Origin: Anas platyrhynchos
Lineage: Eukaryota > Chordata > Aves > Anseriformes > Anatidae
DNA: 64,000 nucleotides
Direction: 5' to 3'
NCBI RefSeq assembly: GCF_047663525.1
Contig: NC_092588.1
Coordinates: 141,072,001 to 141,136,000, forward strand
The first letter of the stretch is position 1, and each line of letters begins with the position of its first letter. Below, piece by piece: positions 35,331 to 48,721 of the stretch. Position numbers and translations under genes: made by a program. The notes under the pieces are model-generated. The model saw nothing but the letters and a program-made list of their open reading frames with translations, searched no databases and was not told where the DNA came from.

Positions 35331-37693
35331 CCTACAGTGCTGAAACTTAAAAAAAAAATAAAAATTAAAATAACTTCGTCTGAGAAGTTACTGAAGATAT
35401 TTTTGGTAATGTGGTGTAGAAAAGAGCATGACACAAGATTTATATACTTATTCTTCATCCTGGAAATGTCAGCGAGGTACTTCTTTGACTTAAAAATAGT
35501 TATCAGTTACATTTCCTCATACAAAAAATAGCTCTGATTGCAGAAAAGAATAATAACATATTTCATATTCCTTGTGGGTTCTGTTTATATGTTTCTTAAC
35601 AAAACAATTACTGTAGCTGCACTGATTTATCTGGGTATAAAATTTACTAGTATAGAGAATAAAGTCATTCAGTGGAGTGTCAAGCTGCACATAATCTCTC
35701 TAGTGTAACCATTGACATTTTATATTTGTCACAATTGGATGATAACTTTATTGTTTGATCCTCCAAGAGAATAAAATGTATTTATTATTGTTTATGTTGA
35801 GTTTTATTATTACAACAGCCATTCAGATACATATCTCATATACAGCATACACTGACACCTACCAGACTTCTTTGGCAAAATACTTCTTCATAATACCTCA
35901 TTTAAAAGTACCCATCCCTACTCCTACTTCTCCTTCTCAGCAAATAGCTGATTGCCTCATCAGCTAAGAATGTACTCATATGCCACAGAGACAAATGACA
36001 CTGTTGAGAAATTTTCAAGTACTGCCTCTTGGATCTGAAGAGTGTTGTGTTTTAGAGATGCAAGCTACTATCAAAGAGAAACGCACAGCAATGCTTCTAT
36101 TTGGGCCTTCATTAAGAGAAAAAGTTCAGGAAATGAAACAGGGTAAAATTGAGACAATATGCAAGAAAAAGCTGAAGGTGGCACTGTAGGAACGGACTTT
36201 CCCCTTCTCAGAAAACAGATGGTAAATGTGTGCTTGAGAGAAAGAAAGAATATTGTAAGACATGAACCATGTTTGTCCCTACCTTCTCACTTTTCATTAG
36301 TGATACATATTCAGCCACTCTCTTCAGAGGAGGAGGGCTTTGAGGAACTCATCCATGCACTCGATGTCCTTTCCTGCAGAAGAGATGCACTTCTATACAC
36401 AGCTGTGCTTAGGCTGCTGGTCCCCCAGGGAGGCTAACTGAGCTGCTCAGATACCACTGGTATGTCCTCTGCAAATTGCTTTCCAGAAGCCAAGGCAGAA
36501 GCCATAGCCACAGCCTGAACATAGCTGTGTATCTTAAATATATTTTAACAGAGAGCCTAAAATACAAATTTTCATATATCCTATGAGGTTGTAAATTATG
36601 CTTGATAATCTAACTCCAAATATACCTTTTTACTCCGGAATGGACGGTCAAAATTACACAGTCAAAGAGAGTGATCAGGTGGCCCCATGACAAAATGGAG
36701 GGCAGGCAGGCAGAGCCATTCCTGTACTCACCTGCACTGGGGCTTGATATCTCTTGATGCCAGGCCTAGGAGTTGTTCATTGTGGCACTTTTCTTTCCCA
36801 GATACGTCAGGATATTTACTCTTCATGGATCTATCCATAATGTTCACTAGAAGGGCACAAAGAGAAGCTTATCAGGAACACATCTGAACCAACTAGCCTT
36901 TATACAAAATGTTAAGGGTTATGATTCACCACTGCAACTCTTCATTCCCGTCAAGTTTTCAAACTATGTTTGCCTCAACTCCATCCTGTCCTTTGCCACT
37001 TTGAACCCATTCAGCTCTAGATTTTGGCCACTCTGGGCTGCAGGCAGGAGTGCTTTCCAAATTCTTTCTTTCTGCAAGGAATTTTGTCTGTTTGGCACAG
37101 TGGTTTGGGGTTTCAGAAACTATGGACTAAAGCTTTAAAAGTGTCCAGCAACCTCTCTGAGCCATGAGACAAGAACAAAATGCTCAACTATTGCACAATC
37201 TATATAACCAATTTGACCACAGAATAAATGCCTAGACTGGGAAAAGTTTCAGGCCAGATACACAAATCTCAGAAGAAAAATGTGGATTATAGGCACCATG
37301 TAGTATCTATCCCAGTGCTGTTTTGTAGTATTAGACAGCATTTTAAGACAGAGGCCTGACTTCTGTCTCAGTTGCAAGAACTGGACTCATGTTCAGGGAG
37401 GCGTGTCCTGCTGTGGGAGTCAGCTTGGGCAGTGGGAATGCAAAAGCATGTTTCATATTTAATTTGCATTTGGTGTGGTTAGAGGATGCTTTTACTTCGT
37501 TTTGGACTTATTTTGGCTTTCCTGAAGGTTTGGTCTTTTCTAGGCACAGTCTGCTCCTATTGATCAACAGTATAATGTGTTGTTTATTTTTCACAAGAAA
37601 GATAAAGTCATTTCAATTTTAGACAAATTGTTTGCCACTACAGGCAGAAGAAGACATGGAGGGCTTTGAAAAATGTGAATGTGACAATGAACT
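35331..37693. other. AT-rich non-coding sequence, no gene seen
   Basis: An A-rich tract lies at about 35348-35370. Open frames are short (92 codons or fewer), with no recognised product, RNA gene or transposon. Confidence 0.5.
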
Positions 37694-37745
37694 GTACTCT
37701 GCACTGGGAACCAAAAAGTACAGAAAGTACTCTGCACTGGGAACC
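37694..37745. repeat. 19-bp duplicated unit
   Basis: The unit gtactctgcactgggaacc occurs exactly at 37694-37712 and again at 37727-37745, with a 14-base spacer rich in A. It is a small local duplication. Confidence 0.9.
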
Positions 37746-40700
37746 TCTGTGCATGTGTGCATGCATGTAACGCAATGGAAGTTTATGGCAGTGATATCAC
37801 ACAGACAAGAACAGCATATGTGATTCATTATCAAGGTACTAGTAAAGAGATGAGAGTATTCGGATGTATATGTTGGAAAACAAATAACAAAAAAGGTAGC
37901 CACTGCAAAAGTAGCCCGGGAAGCCACATGCCACATGCTGTCCCCTGGGCTCTGTAAGCCCAGGGACAAGCAGTGATATTCCCATCACGGAGTGTGGCAA
38001 AGGCTTCACAAGTACATGAGAGATGTGTGAGACATTCAAGCATTAGTAAAAACAAATACCTAGGGAAACTTGCTACTTGTCATAGCAAGTTGCTACATCT
38101 TGTAACAGGTTCGCAGAAAGTTTGCCTTCACCTTCTGTGAGGTTGCTATACGGTCTGTACTACAGAGGTCAAGGTGCACTGCATTTTGATGGTGCCAAAT
38201 TTCACTCTTAAGGAAAAAAGCCAAAGAAAGAGGAGTTTTCTCCTTCCAAGGCTGAAGGTGTGATAGCATGTGGCCTCCTTGTTCAAGGAAATGTTCAGCC
38301 GAGGTTCTGCAGCCAGGCGCGGATTCAGGGCACTCAGCTTCATTTCTGTCTGTCACCACAGCACCCTATATCTGAGCATGGGCTGTTGGACAGGAAAGGC
38401 AACCAAAACAAGCACATGCTGTGTTTTTTCTAGAGATGCCAAGGAAGGTTGTGTAGGTGTGGAGCTGGAATCAGCCTGGATATTGTCCCCTAGGAGACTT
38501 CTCTCTGTAACTCTCAGTTATGGCCATGATGAGCACATGTGGATAACAAAATCTTCATCTGTGAGGCACCATATAAAAACATGCCTATTGCTCAGGTATA
38601 TTTTAACTGCCCAGACTTAACTGCTTCTGTCAAAGTGTTTTATTTGCATGTGAAAAGCGAGGACCACTGTGAGGAGATAGGTACTCCATGTGGCTAATAC
38701 CTCCTCTTGTTTTGTGTAAGCAATGGTGGATTTGCACACAACACTTATGGCATTTGAATTATGAGAAAATTGAAATCCTTCTTATGTCTCTTTCTCGCTC
38801 TCTTTGACATCTTCCTGTTCAACAAGTCCCAGTCCTCAACAGGAGGCAATTCATATGTCAGTGGTAGGATAATGGCTGACTGCAAGGTAGCAGATAACAT
38901 AATCTGCCTCTTAAAGTTCTCCAGAAACTGTCCTTTCTATTTATTTTACTTGACCTGGAAAGAGCAAAGTGCTGTAAGCCAGCAGGTTTGATTGATTGCA
39001 GATATAAATCTATCCCCAGGAGTCTCGCCTATCAGTAAGTTACTCTCAGCTAAGGATGGGTTTGATTTGCAAGCTTTGTCCTTAATCTAAAGCAATATGT
39101 AATAGAAAGTTAGACCTCGAGTCATAAACTGTTAACAGTTATAAATAAAGGTAATCACTATGAACCAAAACAAGTTACTCATTCAGATGATTTGTTAAAA
39201 TAAATTAAAATATAATGTGGTGCTAGGGCTGCTCTTTAGAGGAATTTAAACATTCTCCATTGCTCTCTGTCAGCTGATGACTTCACTTGGTAGCAATTGA
39301 TTTTAAGAAGGTGAAAAATACAAATTTTTCATTTGGATGTTATTCTCCCACATATTCACAAGTGATGTCTATCTTTAAGAACTATAATGCTGCTGAGGCT
39401 ATGACAGCTCTGCTCTCTCAAGGGAGTATTTACCATTAACCTAGGGAACTTTGTGATTTATAGAAAATTTTGAAGCATGACAATTATAAGACAGCATGTA
39501 AGAATCTTTTAACTGTGTGTTTATTCTGATCACTGATGGAGCAAGTATTCTGCTCCTTGATTGTGAGCCACCTAGTGGTAACGTAAATGGAATTTCTTTG
39601 CCTAAGAGCTGTGAACCTTTCTTGGCAATTACGTACAGTTTAATGGGAATAAACTCAGCAAGCTGAATTGAAAACTCTACACTGCATAAAGATCCTATGC
39701 TAGTATTTAACCTTTTTTTTTTTTTTGATAAAGATTTATTATTTATGTGTGTAAAAGTATTGATTTCAACTGTCTGTCTCCTTTCCAAAATCGTTTTTTT
39801 TCCCCTATAAATACATTAAAATGTCAATGTTACCTAACAACACAGATTTAAATCATTCCTTCACATTGATCCTGTCAGTGGACTGCTCCGGGTCTCTGCT
39901 GAGGCTTCAAGCACACTTTCCCTCTAGGTGCAATTTTTTGGGGACTTCCCAACTTGTCAGCTGTTGACATGGTGCTTGGCAGAAGTAGCAGCAGGGGTAC
40001 ACCTAATATGCCCATCACCTCAGCCCAGTGCCTGCTTTCCATGGAGAGTCAGGCAGCCCTGGGTCATATTGCTTCTTGGCCCTTAGGCAGATATGGTTTG
40101 AGAAGATTCCCCAAAATATCCTTGCATTGGAATCAGGAAGGAACTAGTGTGAATGAAAAAGCCTGGCTCTCATCCTGGGCTTTGACATGTGTGTCCTCAG
40201 CACTTGCTGTGAGATTTCATTCCCCAGATCATTTTTATCCACCGGTTAAATGATCTTAAAAATAGTATTTTCAAAAATTGAGCAATTCATCCAAATACTG
40301 CACCACGTAACTGAGATAGAATTAGCAGGGAGCATTATATACCCATATATCCATGACAGAGCTGCTTTTGTAGGCCTGTTGTCTGGATGATAATCCATCA
40401 CATGTCCTTTTGCACTCAAAGAAGCAAAGTTAATTACAGACATGCTCAGTGGTCTATGAGATACACTCAGCACCTCAGATATACTGTAGCTAATTTTAGG
40501 GTTTTCTAAATGGGAACTGTAGATCAAAGTATGCTTCATTTTGTCCATGTTCTCATATAACAGTCTCATGAGCATCCAGATCACTAAATCTTTATTGCTA
40601 ATCTTGCAGGTTAGAAGCCACAGTAATCTTTTTTTCTGTGTTGAATTCTCGAAGCCTTTCTAGTCATTGGCCATTACCATTTATGCCATGTTCTGTAAAT

Positions 40701-42940
40701 TTTCTTCTACATTCAAATATTTCTCAGCTCCCTAAATATAACTTCCCCAAAGTATTACATGCCATATTCTCAGTTGGGTTTGCCAAAATATGCTTTCAGA
40801 GCAATCTTCAAAAATAATTAAAAGGGGAAATCCTCTGGCTTTAACACACACAGTCCAGAAAAGCAGGGCTCTTCTCTAGAGAGGAGAAAAAACCAAACAC
40901 CTTGAATGTAGCTTCCTGAAGGTTAAGATGTTCAAATGATCCCCAGAGCCTTAGTGAGGAGAATATGCCTTGCTTTCAGCTGCAGACTTCCCTTCCTATT
41001 TAGCATTTGTGATTTTTGTGCAATACCTCAAGGTTCTGAATTATCATGTTTCTATTTCATTTTTTCCCCCAAAATTTGGTAATGGAAGCACTGGACCTAT
41101 TAAACTGAAAGATAGTTACAGGCAGCATATGGAGACAGGTGCTCGTTAATCCTTGTTAATTCTGAAAAATGTGTAGGGAGGATTATAGGAATTCCTTGCA
41201 AAGTGAGAGAGGAAGGAAATGTCAGCTGGGATAGGGAAACTGCAGGCATGGCCCAGATGGGGAGAGAAGTTTAGCCAGATGTTTGTTATCATGTCTGAAG
41301 GCAAGGAAGCCAAACACCAGGCTAGGATAAGCTTGGCCAAGGAGAGGGATTTTCTCCCTTCCGCTGAAGGGATGGATCCAGAAAAAAGATGTGTCATTTC
41401 CATATTACTGCCTGTGTGGTCTGAAAGGAAGCTGAGTGCTCACTGTGCTGCCTGTTTTCAGGGATGGAGTGGGACAGACATGGGGAGAGGTGGTCGTGGT
41501 ACTCTTCTGAAAGAGTGGTGGAGCCCAGCCCCTCTTACAGTCAATATGGGAGTAATGAGTGTGACATAGCAGACCTCAAAATCACCAGCAGTTGCATCCA
41601 GAGAAGGATTTAGGAGTACTGTTCAGACAAAATTCCTGAGAGTAAGCTAGACTGAGGAGGACAAGCCCCATCAAATTCTTGTGATTGTAAGGCACTTTAG
41701 CAGTTCTTTAAAGCCTGGCTGTGTCTCATGCCAGGGATTGTTTGCTCAGAGGACATGGTGAAACTCCTTAGCAGGTCCTAGGGGCAGGCAGTGTGATGGA
41801 AACACTCTCTGCCTGGGCAGGAAGGTGTGGAGCTGCAAGTGTCCCAGGTCTCGTGGCAGTGGCAGTTCCACCTGGCACAGCTTTGGGGCAAAACCTGCCA
41901 TTTTCTTAATCAGAGAACGTGAGAGCATTGGTTTAGTTCATGCAGCGACCTTGGGCAGCCAGTTACCAATGCAGTGGGGGCAGATGGATTTGGGAGTCTG
42001 CTACCTGCCCCATTTACATGAGGAAGGTGCACACAGACCCTGCGCCAGGCCTTTCACCAGTGAACTTCCTGATTTCCCTCTAGGGTATTTCAGGAGAGGG
42101 CTGGCTTTGAAGTAAGCCCTGTCCAGGAGTAGCACTGAAGCCTCTGGGGGTCCCCCTCCCCTAGCCACCTCTTCCCTGGCGTCCCAGTGTCCTGGTGTCC
42201 CCTGCTGCCCTGCCCTGTTGGCACCTCACCACAGGGTGTGACTTTGGCTTGCAATAGGCAGCTGAGGGGCACCAAAATTTAGCAGGCAAAGCTAGCAAAG
42301 AGGAATTGCTGACATACAAGAGTAGAAATTACCAGACTGGATCTGCCTATATGCAAAAACCATACACTGAGAAGCTGTGCAGCAAGGAATGGTCTTTGAA
42401 AGGCAAACACACCCAAGAGGCCTACAGAGATCTGGAGGTAGTTTAACTGTATTTGCCCACAACCAAGCCCAGTTTGTGGCAGAATTGTTATTTTTGTGCC
42501 AGACTGGTGGCTGTCCACTTTTTGGACTCATGATGGACTGTGCACTACCCCAGCTTTGTCAGCTTTCCAATTTCAGGTGTCCTTCAGCCCCATCCATACT
42601 GCTTTGCAGGACGCAGAAAGGTCATCGCAAGCTTGGGGGCTCATGAAATTTGTCATGCAGGACATATGCTCCAACCTTTTAAATGCGGCAAAACTGCTGT
42701 GCTTTAGACACCAAGTGCCTCCTGTCTGGTCATGGGGCAAGCTGCACTCACCCTCCAAACAGGTCTAGACAAGGAATAAAGTTTATATCCTGGCAAAGAC
42801 TTACACAGACTCATAAAGAATCACAGTAACACTTCAGATGACAGTATATCCCTGGGAGCTCATGCTCAATCTGTTATCCACAATGTCCTCAGTGGAGCAA
42901 TTGTTTTCCAGAGCATATTACTGCATAATACAAGCTGCCT
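37746..42940. other. Non-coding unique sequence; one medium minus-strand frame
   Basis: The 112-codon minus-strand frame at 40246-40584 is AT-typical and not recognised (see findings). GC-richer patches near 41200-41560 and 41750-42250 give overlapping frames on both strands with no domain. No transposon terminus or RNA gene was seen. Confidence 0.5.
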
Positions 42941-42982
42941 TATTAATATTATTTATTATTATTATTAATTACTATTATTACT
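42941..42982. repeat. (ATT)n imperfect microsatellite
   Basis: TTA/ATT triplets with interruptions (attaatattatttattattattattaatt pattern) span about 40 bases, followed by ACTATTATTACTG. Confidence 0.8.
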
Positions 42983-43345
42983 GTTATTTCTAGACATATT
43001 ATCTTGCTTTGTTCATATTCAAACTGTTCGTTACCTGACATCACCTGCATTATAAATTGATCCACCTCACTCGGTTTATATTATGGATCTGTCCTCATTA
43101 TTAACGTTCATCAACTTCTCTCAGCTACAGGATAAACTTTGTTTTCTTCCTATTCAGTGATGATAGTGTACAGCAGCTTCTTGAACAGAAGAATAAGCAG
43201 TCACGTCAGCCTAACAGATCACTGTTTTTAAGCTGCAGCAGCCAAAAGGCCATGTAGTTGTACAGAGGCTGCCTGGCCTTCCCTGCAGTCATTCTGTAGC
43301 ATCACTCACTGCATTTTTTTCTCAAACACTTTGCTTTTCTTGCAG

Positions 43346-43390
43346 ATCATTGATAATGATGCTTCAATTCACAATCTCTTCCCTAAAAAA
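43346..43390 (+). other. Possible 45-nt micro-exon
   Basis: A textbook acceptor (tttgcttttcttgcag, ending at 43345) is followed by 45 bases without a stop in the first frame, encoding IIDNDASIHNLFPKK, and then by a GTAAGC donor at 43391. The length is a multiple of three, as is common for alternatively spliced micro-exons. I do not recognise the peptide. Matches this good between a random acceptor and donor do occur in 64 kb, so this stays a candidate. If real, the window lies in a plus-strand intron of a larger gene. Confidence 0.2.
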
Positions 43391-43789
43391 GTAAGCATGA
43401 AGAAAAATAGGAAGCCCAGTTATTTAAAGAGAGGCTGGTTTCATAAAGGGAGTCCATAATTTTCTGAACTGCATTCAAAAACAAAGAGAAAGAGACAAAA
43501 TAATGTGCAGCTAGTTAAGAAATAGCATTCAGACTCTATTTGGTTGTGTAATGTTTTAATGTTGCTCATCATAGTTAGACAATAGGGGCATGACCTGAAC
43601 ATCCTAGGAAAATGCCAGCTGCTCTGAAAGAAAAAAAAATTAAAACCATATGGTGAAACTGGTAATGCTGAGGCTTTTAACTTGACAAATTTCACAGAAG
43701 TTAATTCCGGTGGTAATGCAGTTTCTTCCTGGAACATTTATCTATTCACACTCTGTTTTCCAAGAGAGGCACATCCTGTTTTTTTTTTC

Positions 43790-43813
43790 TTTTTTTTTTT
43801 TTTTTTTTTTTTT
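43790..43813. repeat. T24 homopolymer tract
   Basis: A T10 run and a C precede 24 consecutive T. It is followed by cccctgagg-like unique sequence, and no minus-strand polyadenylation signal was seen. Confidence 0.88.
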
Positions 43814-44028
43814 CCCTGAGGTTCACTGTCTCTGGGGAATTTAATTCAAATCTAACGTTGCTTAGACTGGTCTTCAAGCACACTGCTCAAACAATGCCTT
43901 GAACAGCACAGTTGCCTCTCTCTTCAACCAAGCCCTCTCTCCTCTTTTCACTACCTTACTTTCAACCTTACTCTTACTAATTCTGGGAAGGATCTTCCTC
44001 TTACCTTAACACTATTTTTCTTCTTTTT

Positions 44029-44047
44029 GGGGGGGGGGGGGGGGGGG
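44029..44047. repeat. G19 tract (G-quadruplex-like)
   Basis: Nineteen consecutive G follow a pyrimidine-rich stretch and are followed by CGGTGTG. It is the second of two G19 runs in the window. The strong pyrimidine-to-purine switch just before it is notable. Confidence 0.9.
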
Positions 44048-44313
44048 CGGTGTGTCTTTTTTCTTCACAATTAGATGCTTACTTCCCTTAAATCCGTCTT
44101 CTACTTCTTTCTCCAGGAAGATATCCTGAGTCAGCTTTGACACGGTCTGCTTTTCTTTCAGCTTTGTCAGATGGGCTGCCAGTAGCTCTCCCAGACTTGC
44201 ACCAGCTGTTGAAATCCATAATCATGTCCCAGTCACCACATCTTGACTATTGCAGTTTTCACTTATGGTTCTCCTAAATCCTTGGTATCTAAGTTCTGAG
44301 GTTTCTGGGATGC

Positions 44314-44364
44314 GTCACTGCCCTTAGAGGTGGTCAGTGCCCTTAGAGGTCAGTGCCCTTAGAC
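44314..44364. repeat. 16-bp unit repeated three times
   Basis: Units gtcactgcccttagag (44314-44329), gtcagtgcccttagag (44333-44348) and gtcagtgcccttagac (44349-44364) are nearly identical. The first and second are separated by three bases and the second and third abut. It is a short minisatellite. Confidence 0.92.
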
Positions 44365-47352
44365 TGGTCTGTCTCAGGTCAGAGCTCTGCTTCTTGTGAC
44401 CTGCCCTAGCTGAAGCCTCTCAGCCATGCAGCTCCAACAGCACAGGCAATTCCCTTCTTCTGAGAACTGAACAAAACCTGCATTGCAAACCCCTGTCTTG
44501 CTGTCCCTGCGTGGAAATTGCACATGCTCATCTGCATGAGAAACTACTTATCTTTAACAGGTTGATACACGTTTCTCTGTATATTAGCCCAGCATAGGAA
44601 TGCATTTTTCCTCCTTGGTATAAGGACACATTGACTGCCTTTCAAATTTCTGAATTCCATTATTGAGATTCTGTCTCCATCTGTAACTATGATTTTTTTT
44701 GGCTTCTCTCCGGTCAAAATTTCACAGATAATCTTCATATTCCTTTGCTGCCAAATGCATTATTAAATTACAGAAAAAGAAGACAGAAACTAGGGTTCTA
44801 TGAGCAAGAAAGATGACATAGATCAATATTTGTGTGCAGTATGTAAAAAGATGCCAGTATAAAAGAAAGAGCAGAAGTATTGTAACATAATTTTCTCCAT
44901 TGATTTTTTTTTTTTTTTAAATCTTTTTCCCATATTAAGTAGTCCAAAACTGAAGGCATGAGGGAATGCAACATGAGAAGAAACATATCAGACAGGCAGG
45001 AACATAGGCTGGAGAGGCAAAGATGTGTGGTGCAGTGGTACATTTGAGGGTGGAGGGTGGCTCTTCATCCCTCCTGGCTTGCTCAGCCCCTGAGATCTGG
45101 GTGTGAAGGAGCGGGAGGATGCAGGCCAACCCCAAAACTCGGGTGTGGCTAAAACACAGGGCTGTTACAGGCCTCAGGGGTTTCTGAATGAAAACAAGAA
45201 GTTTAGCAAGCGTCTACCATAAACCTCTCTTAATCTCAAACTGTTTCTTTCAGCATATGGAGTGCATTAAAAGAATATAAAACTATTCTCAGTGGAGGTT
45301 TACTGTGTATTATACAAAAATTGAATTGTTGTAATAGCAACTGCAGCTGACTACCACCTCTAAAGACGCGGCATAAATCTAAGTTTTAGTGCCCCATATA
45401 GTAAATGTTTAGTGGCTAACTTTGCAGTCTGCACAAACGATAGTATGGAGCAGTGCCTCTGTACCAAAAGAAACACACAGCCACTAATCTGCATTAGAAA
45501 ATAAGGAGGCCACACAAAATTACCAAAAATATATATTAAACAAAGCAGACCGTTATTAGACACATAAATCTAAGTTGTTGTGAGATGTTGTTTAGCAATA
45601 GCAGGATCGTAAAATGATCCTAATAGCCTATAGAGCCTTTTGGCTTGATATAAAAAGGCACATATTCCTTTGACATATATAGGAGTGGTATATTGTTACA
45701 GTAATTACCTTAATCTCACAATTGCCATAAATATTTCTGCTTTTCTAGGACTTGAGGATGCTCTGGGTAGTTACTACTTACTCTTACTATAGTATTTTTC
45801 TAGTTGCACAAGGTAATTATTTAGCATTTGAATGTGACTAATGTCTTCCATATAAATGTATTTAAATGTATATAAATTATTAACTGTAACTAAGAGGAGA
45901 AATAATAGAAAAAATCAGGACCCAACACAGAATTGTGGTAATGTCTCATGCATATATTTTTCTGATTTTCCAGATTTTATGTCATTTCCCATATTAATCA
46001 CACAATACCCCTGTTCTTCTTCTGTTTGTCAATGTGTTTTGAACTTGTGATTTCTGCTGAAAATATACATAGAATGAATTGTTCAGATATCTTTAAATTC
46101 ACAAGCGAAGACCAATGGAGACAAAAGTTTTTTTTAAGTCTGATGAATTAAAAGAGAAAATATCAATGAACAGTAAAAAAAGTTAATACACACAACCAAT
46201 CTTTTAATCTAGCAAGAGCTATAAATTTCATGAATAGAATAAGGCAAAATAAATACAAAATGTCACAGGGAGGAAATGCCTTAATATCAGGAAGAATCTT
46301 TGTGTCCCATCTCTGCAATATTAGAAACATTCTGATGTGTATGTATAGTGATTCTGCAGAATATAAAAACCATGATTCCTCTGTCATTTATAATCCATAA
46401 GCAATAAAGTGAGGTCTTTCTCATTTCCCAGGTGAGAAGGGTTGTTTGCATTCGGAGAAGCAATATGCAATATTTTGGTATTTCAATACTTGAAATCATG
46501 ACTCATGGAAAAAGCAGAGGAGCTTTATGAGTGCTGAGCTCATGAGGAAAGGCCTAAATGCATGAATTCAGAGTTCACATAAATGAATAGATGAGGATCT
46601 TCTAAGTGTGGACCAAAGGCAAGGGTAGGAAGACTCAATCTACAAAGATAAAAATGAACATCACAATTGTTTACAATACTTACAATGACTTTAGACAATA
46701 TTAGAAATACTAGAAGACATAATAACAATCCATTTACTACCCCAATGGTGACACCATTCTGGGGTTGTGCAGCACACCACTAACATAGTATGCTCTTCCA
46801 TTCTAATAGCTGCAAGAAGCTTCTGAGGATGCTCAATCTGAACTAGTTTCTAGGAGCATAAGCAGAGCTGTGCCAAACTGAGCCAAATCAACACACGGAA
46901 TTGTTTTGCTTCTAAAACATACCATACTTCAAAAATAAACCATAAAAATAACATCCCCACTAAGCATGAGGAATGGGAAACAACAAGTTGACTGCAGTGC
47001 AATATAAAATCTTGTCTGAATTCACCAAATGTGTCCAGGACAGTTCCTGAACATGGGGCAGCTGCCATGAAGTGGCCCAGGTCTGTCCTGAATTCCCCCA
47101 GCCCCTGGGACAAGGTGTCACATCTAACCTGTTTGATGGGAATGAAACCAGACTGTGCTAACTTCCCAAATCTGTCTAAGGATGATTTCAGAGAGGAGGA
47201 GCTCTGACAGCTCTAGTGCTTGGGAACACTCCCACAAAGTGTTGACACAACTAGGATTGACACAACAAAAGGGGCAATAGTAAAACAATAGCTGAGTGTG
47301 TGTATGCATGAGAAATGTAGCCATGAAAAACCCTTGAAGTCTAACATATTTT
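44365..47352. other. AT-rich non-coding sequence, no gene seen
   Basis: Short frames only (87 codons or fewer), none recognised. A T-run occurs near 44906-44919. No repeat family, RNA gene or splice-bounded open block stood out. Confidence 0.5.
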
Positions 47353-47388
47353 AAAATCTTTCTAATTTAAAAAATCTTTCTAATTTAA
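47353..47388. repeat. 18-bp exact tandem duplication
   Basis: The unit aaaatctttctaatttaa is present twice head to tail (47353-47370 and 47371-47388), followed by a partial third start. It lies at the edge of a GC-richer block. Confidence 0.9.
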
Positions 47389-47429
47389 AATCTTGCTCTT
47401 GATTCTTGCAGTTGGTCCCTTCAACCACA

Positions 47430-48200
47430 GTCACCAAGAACCTGGTCCTGCATCTGGGGAGAGTGAAGGTCTGGTCAGCAAGAAGGCGATATTTTCAGGG
47501 AGTGTTGGCAGGACTGATGCCCAGGCACCTCTGCTCACCGTGCCAGCATACCAGCATTTAATACAGTCTAGTGTCCCTGGAGCAAGACTCCAACAGTGAA
47601 GCAACAGAATGCAGACAGCTCAGCACTGCTGCGTCTCTCTCACACCAAAGCTGACCCAAGTCTCACCGCTGCCTGCATCCTGCCTGCCAGCCCTGTTCTG
47701 CTTCCCTGCCCTCGTTTGGAGGCAGTGCCTCTACCTTCCTGCACTCCCCAGGCCCATCCAGAAGCCGGTTGCGTCCCCCATCACCCACACCCTGCCTCTG
47801 CAGCTGCCTCCTGCTCTCCCAGCCACAGCTCCACCACCCTCACTCATGAGTCACATCCTTTCCCTGCACTGCTTTTCACCACACACCCCGCCTCTGTGTT
47901 CTCTCTGGCCTCAGCCCCAGTCCATTTGGAGAGCTGATAGCCTTTACTCCACCATCAATGAACCTCAGCCTTCCCAGCATCGTTTCTCTGCTGTTTGAGT
48001 CATCTCCTCTTGAGCATGAAACAGCTGTGGAGCCCAGGACAAACACCACAGAAAAATTGGCCTTGGCCACGCGTCCTGGCCCCGAGCCGGTGAGCCACAC
48101 CATGTGGACACTGCCCTCCCCATCACTGGGGTGGCCGGAGGAAGACCAGAGGAAAGGGAATGCTTGGGAACTGTGCTGAGAAAATGGAAGGCCCCACCCA
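47430..48200. other. GC-richer block with chance open frames
   Basis: C-rich on the plus strand, with overlapping frames of 113 and 129 codons (plus, 47596-47937 and 47609-47998) that are rich in Pro, Ser and Ala and low in complexity. Frames on the opposite strand are also open. A few CpGs (for example ACGCGT near 48069) occur but not at island density. No domain is seen and no gene is called. Confidence 0.5.
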
Positions 48201-48701
48201 ACAAAGTGCTTCCCGCTCCTGAGATTTAGAAACTGGAAAATCTGGGCAGATTTTCACAGGGCAGAAAAAGTGCAACTTGGAAGCAGGATGCTTGTGTCAA
48301 AACACTCCAGTGCTAGGCTTGTCTCTGCTGTAATTAGGATTTTTAACACTGCTAAAACAACATACTTCTCCAAGACTTGATCCCAGAAATGCTAAAAATG
48401 TTTGGGCAGCAGCATTGAAAACAGGCAGCAACAGTAACAAATACCACTTGAAGCAAAAATCCAGCTCAGAAATTTCTCTTAATGGAATGGGCACAATTCT
48501 GCATGAACATGAAAAATAGGATCTATGGGACTATCAACACCCCCGGCATGTAAAAACATTCTCATAATGCAGGTAATATGGATGACCAGTGCCTACCCAG
48601 TTTAATTCTGAATGGATTAGGTGTTTCAATACTGCATTTGAAATGTTCATACATATGCTGGGCTCTCACACAATCAAGTGGTAGTGGTTGTTGCTGTTGT
48701 C

Positions 48702-48721
48702 TTTTTTTTTTTTTTTTTTTT
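48702..48721. repeat. T20 homopolymer tract
   Basis: Twenty consecutive T after a GTTGTTGCTGTTG patch. No adjoining retrocopy was recognised. Confidence 0.85.

Noticed and set aside
47596..47998. Pro/Ser/Ala-rich overlapping frames of 113 and 129 codons
   Set aside because: Two registers and the opposite strand are open at once, which indicates C-rich composition rather than coding selection.
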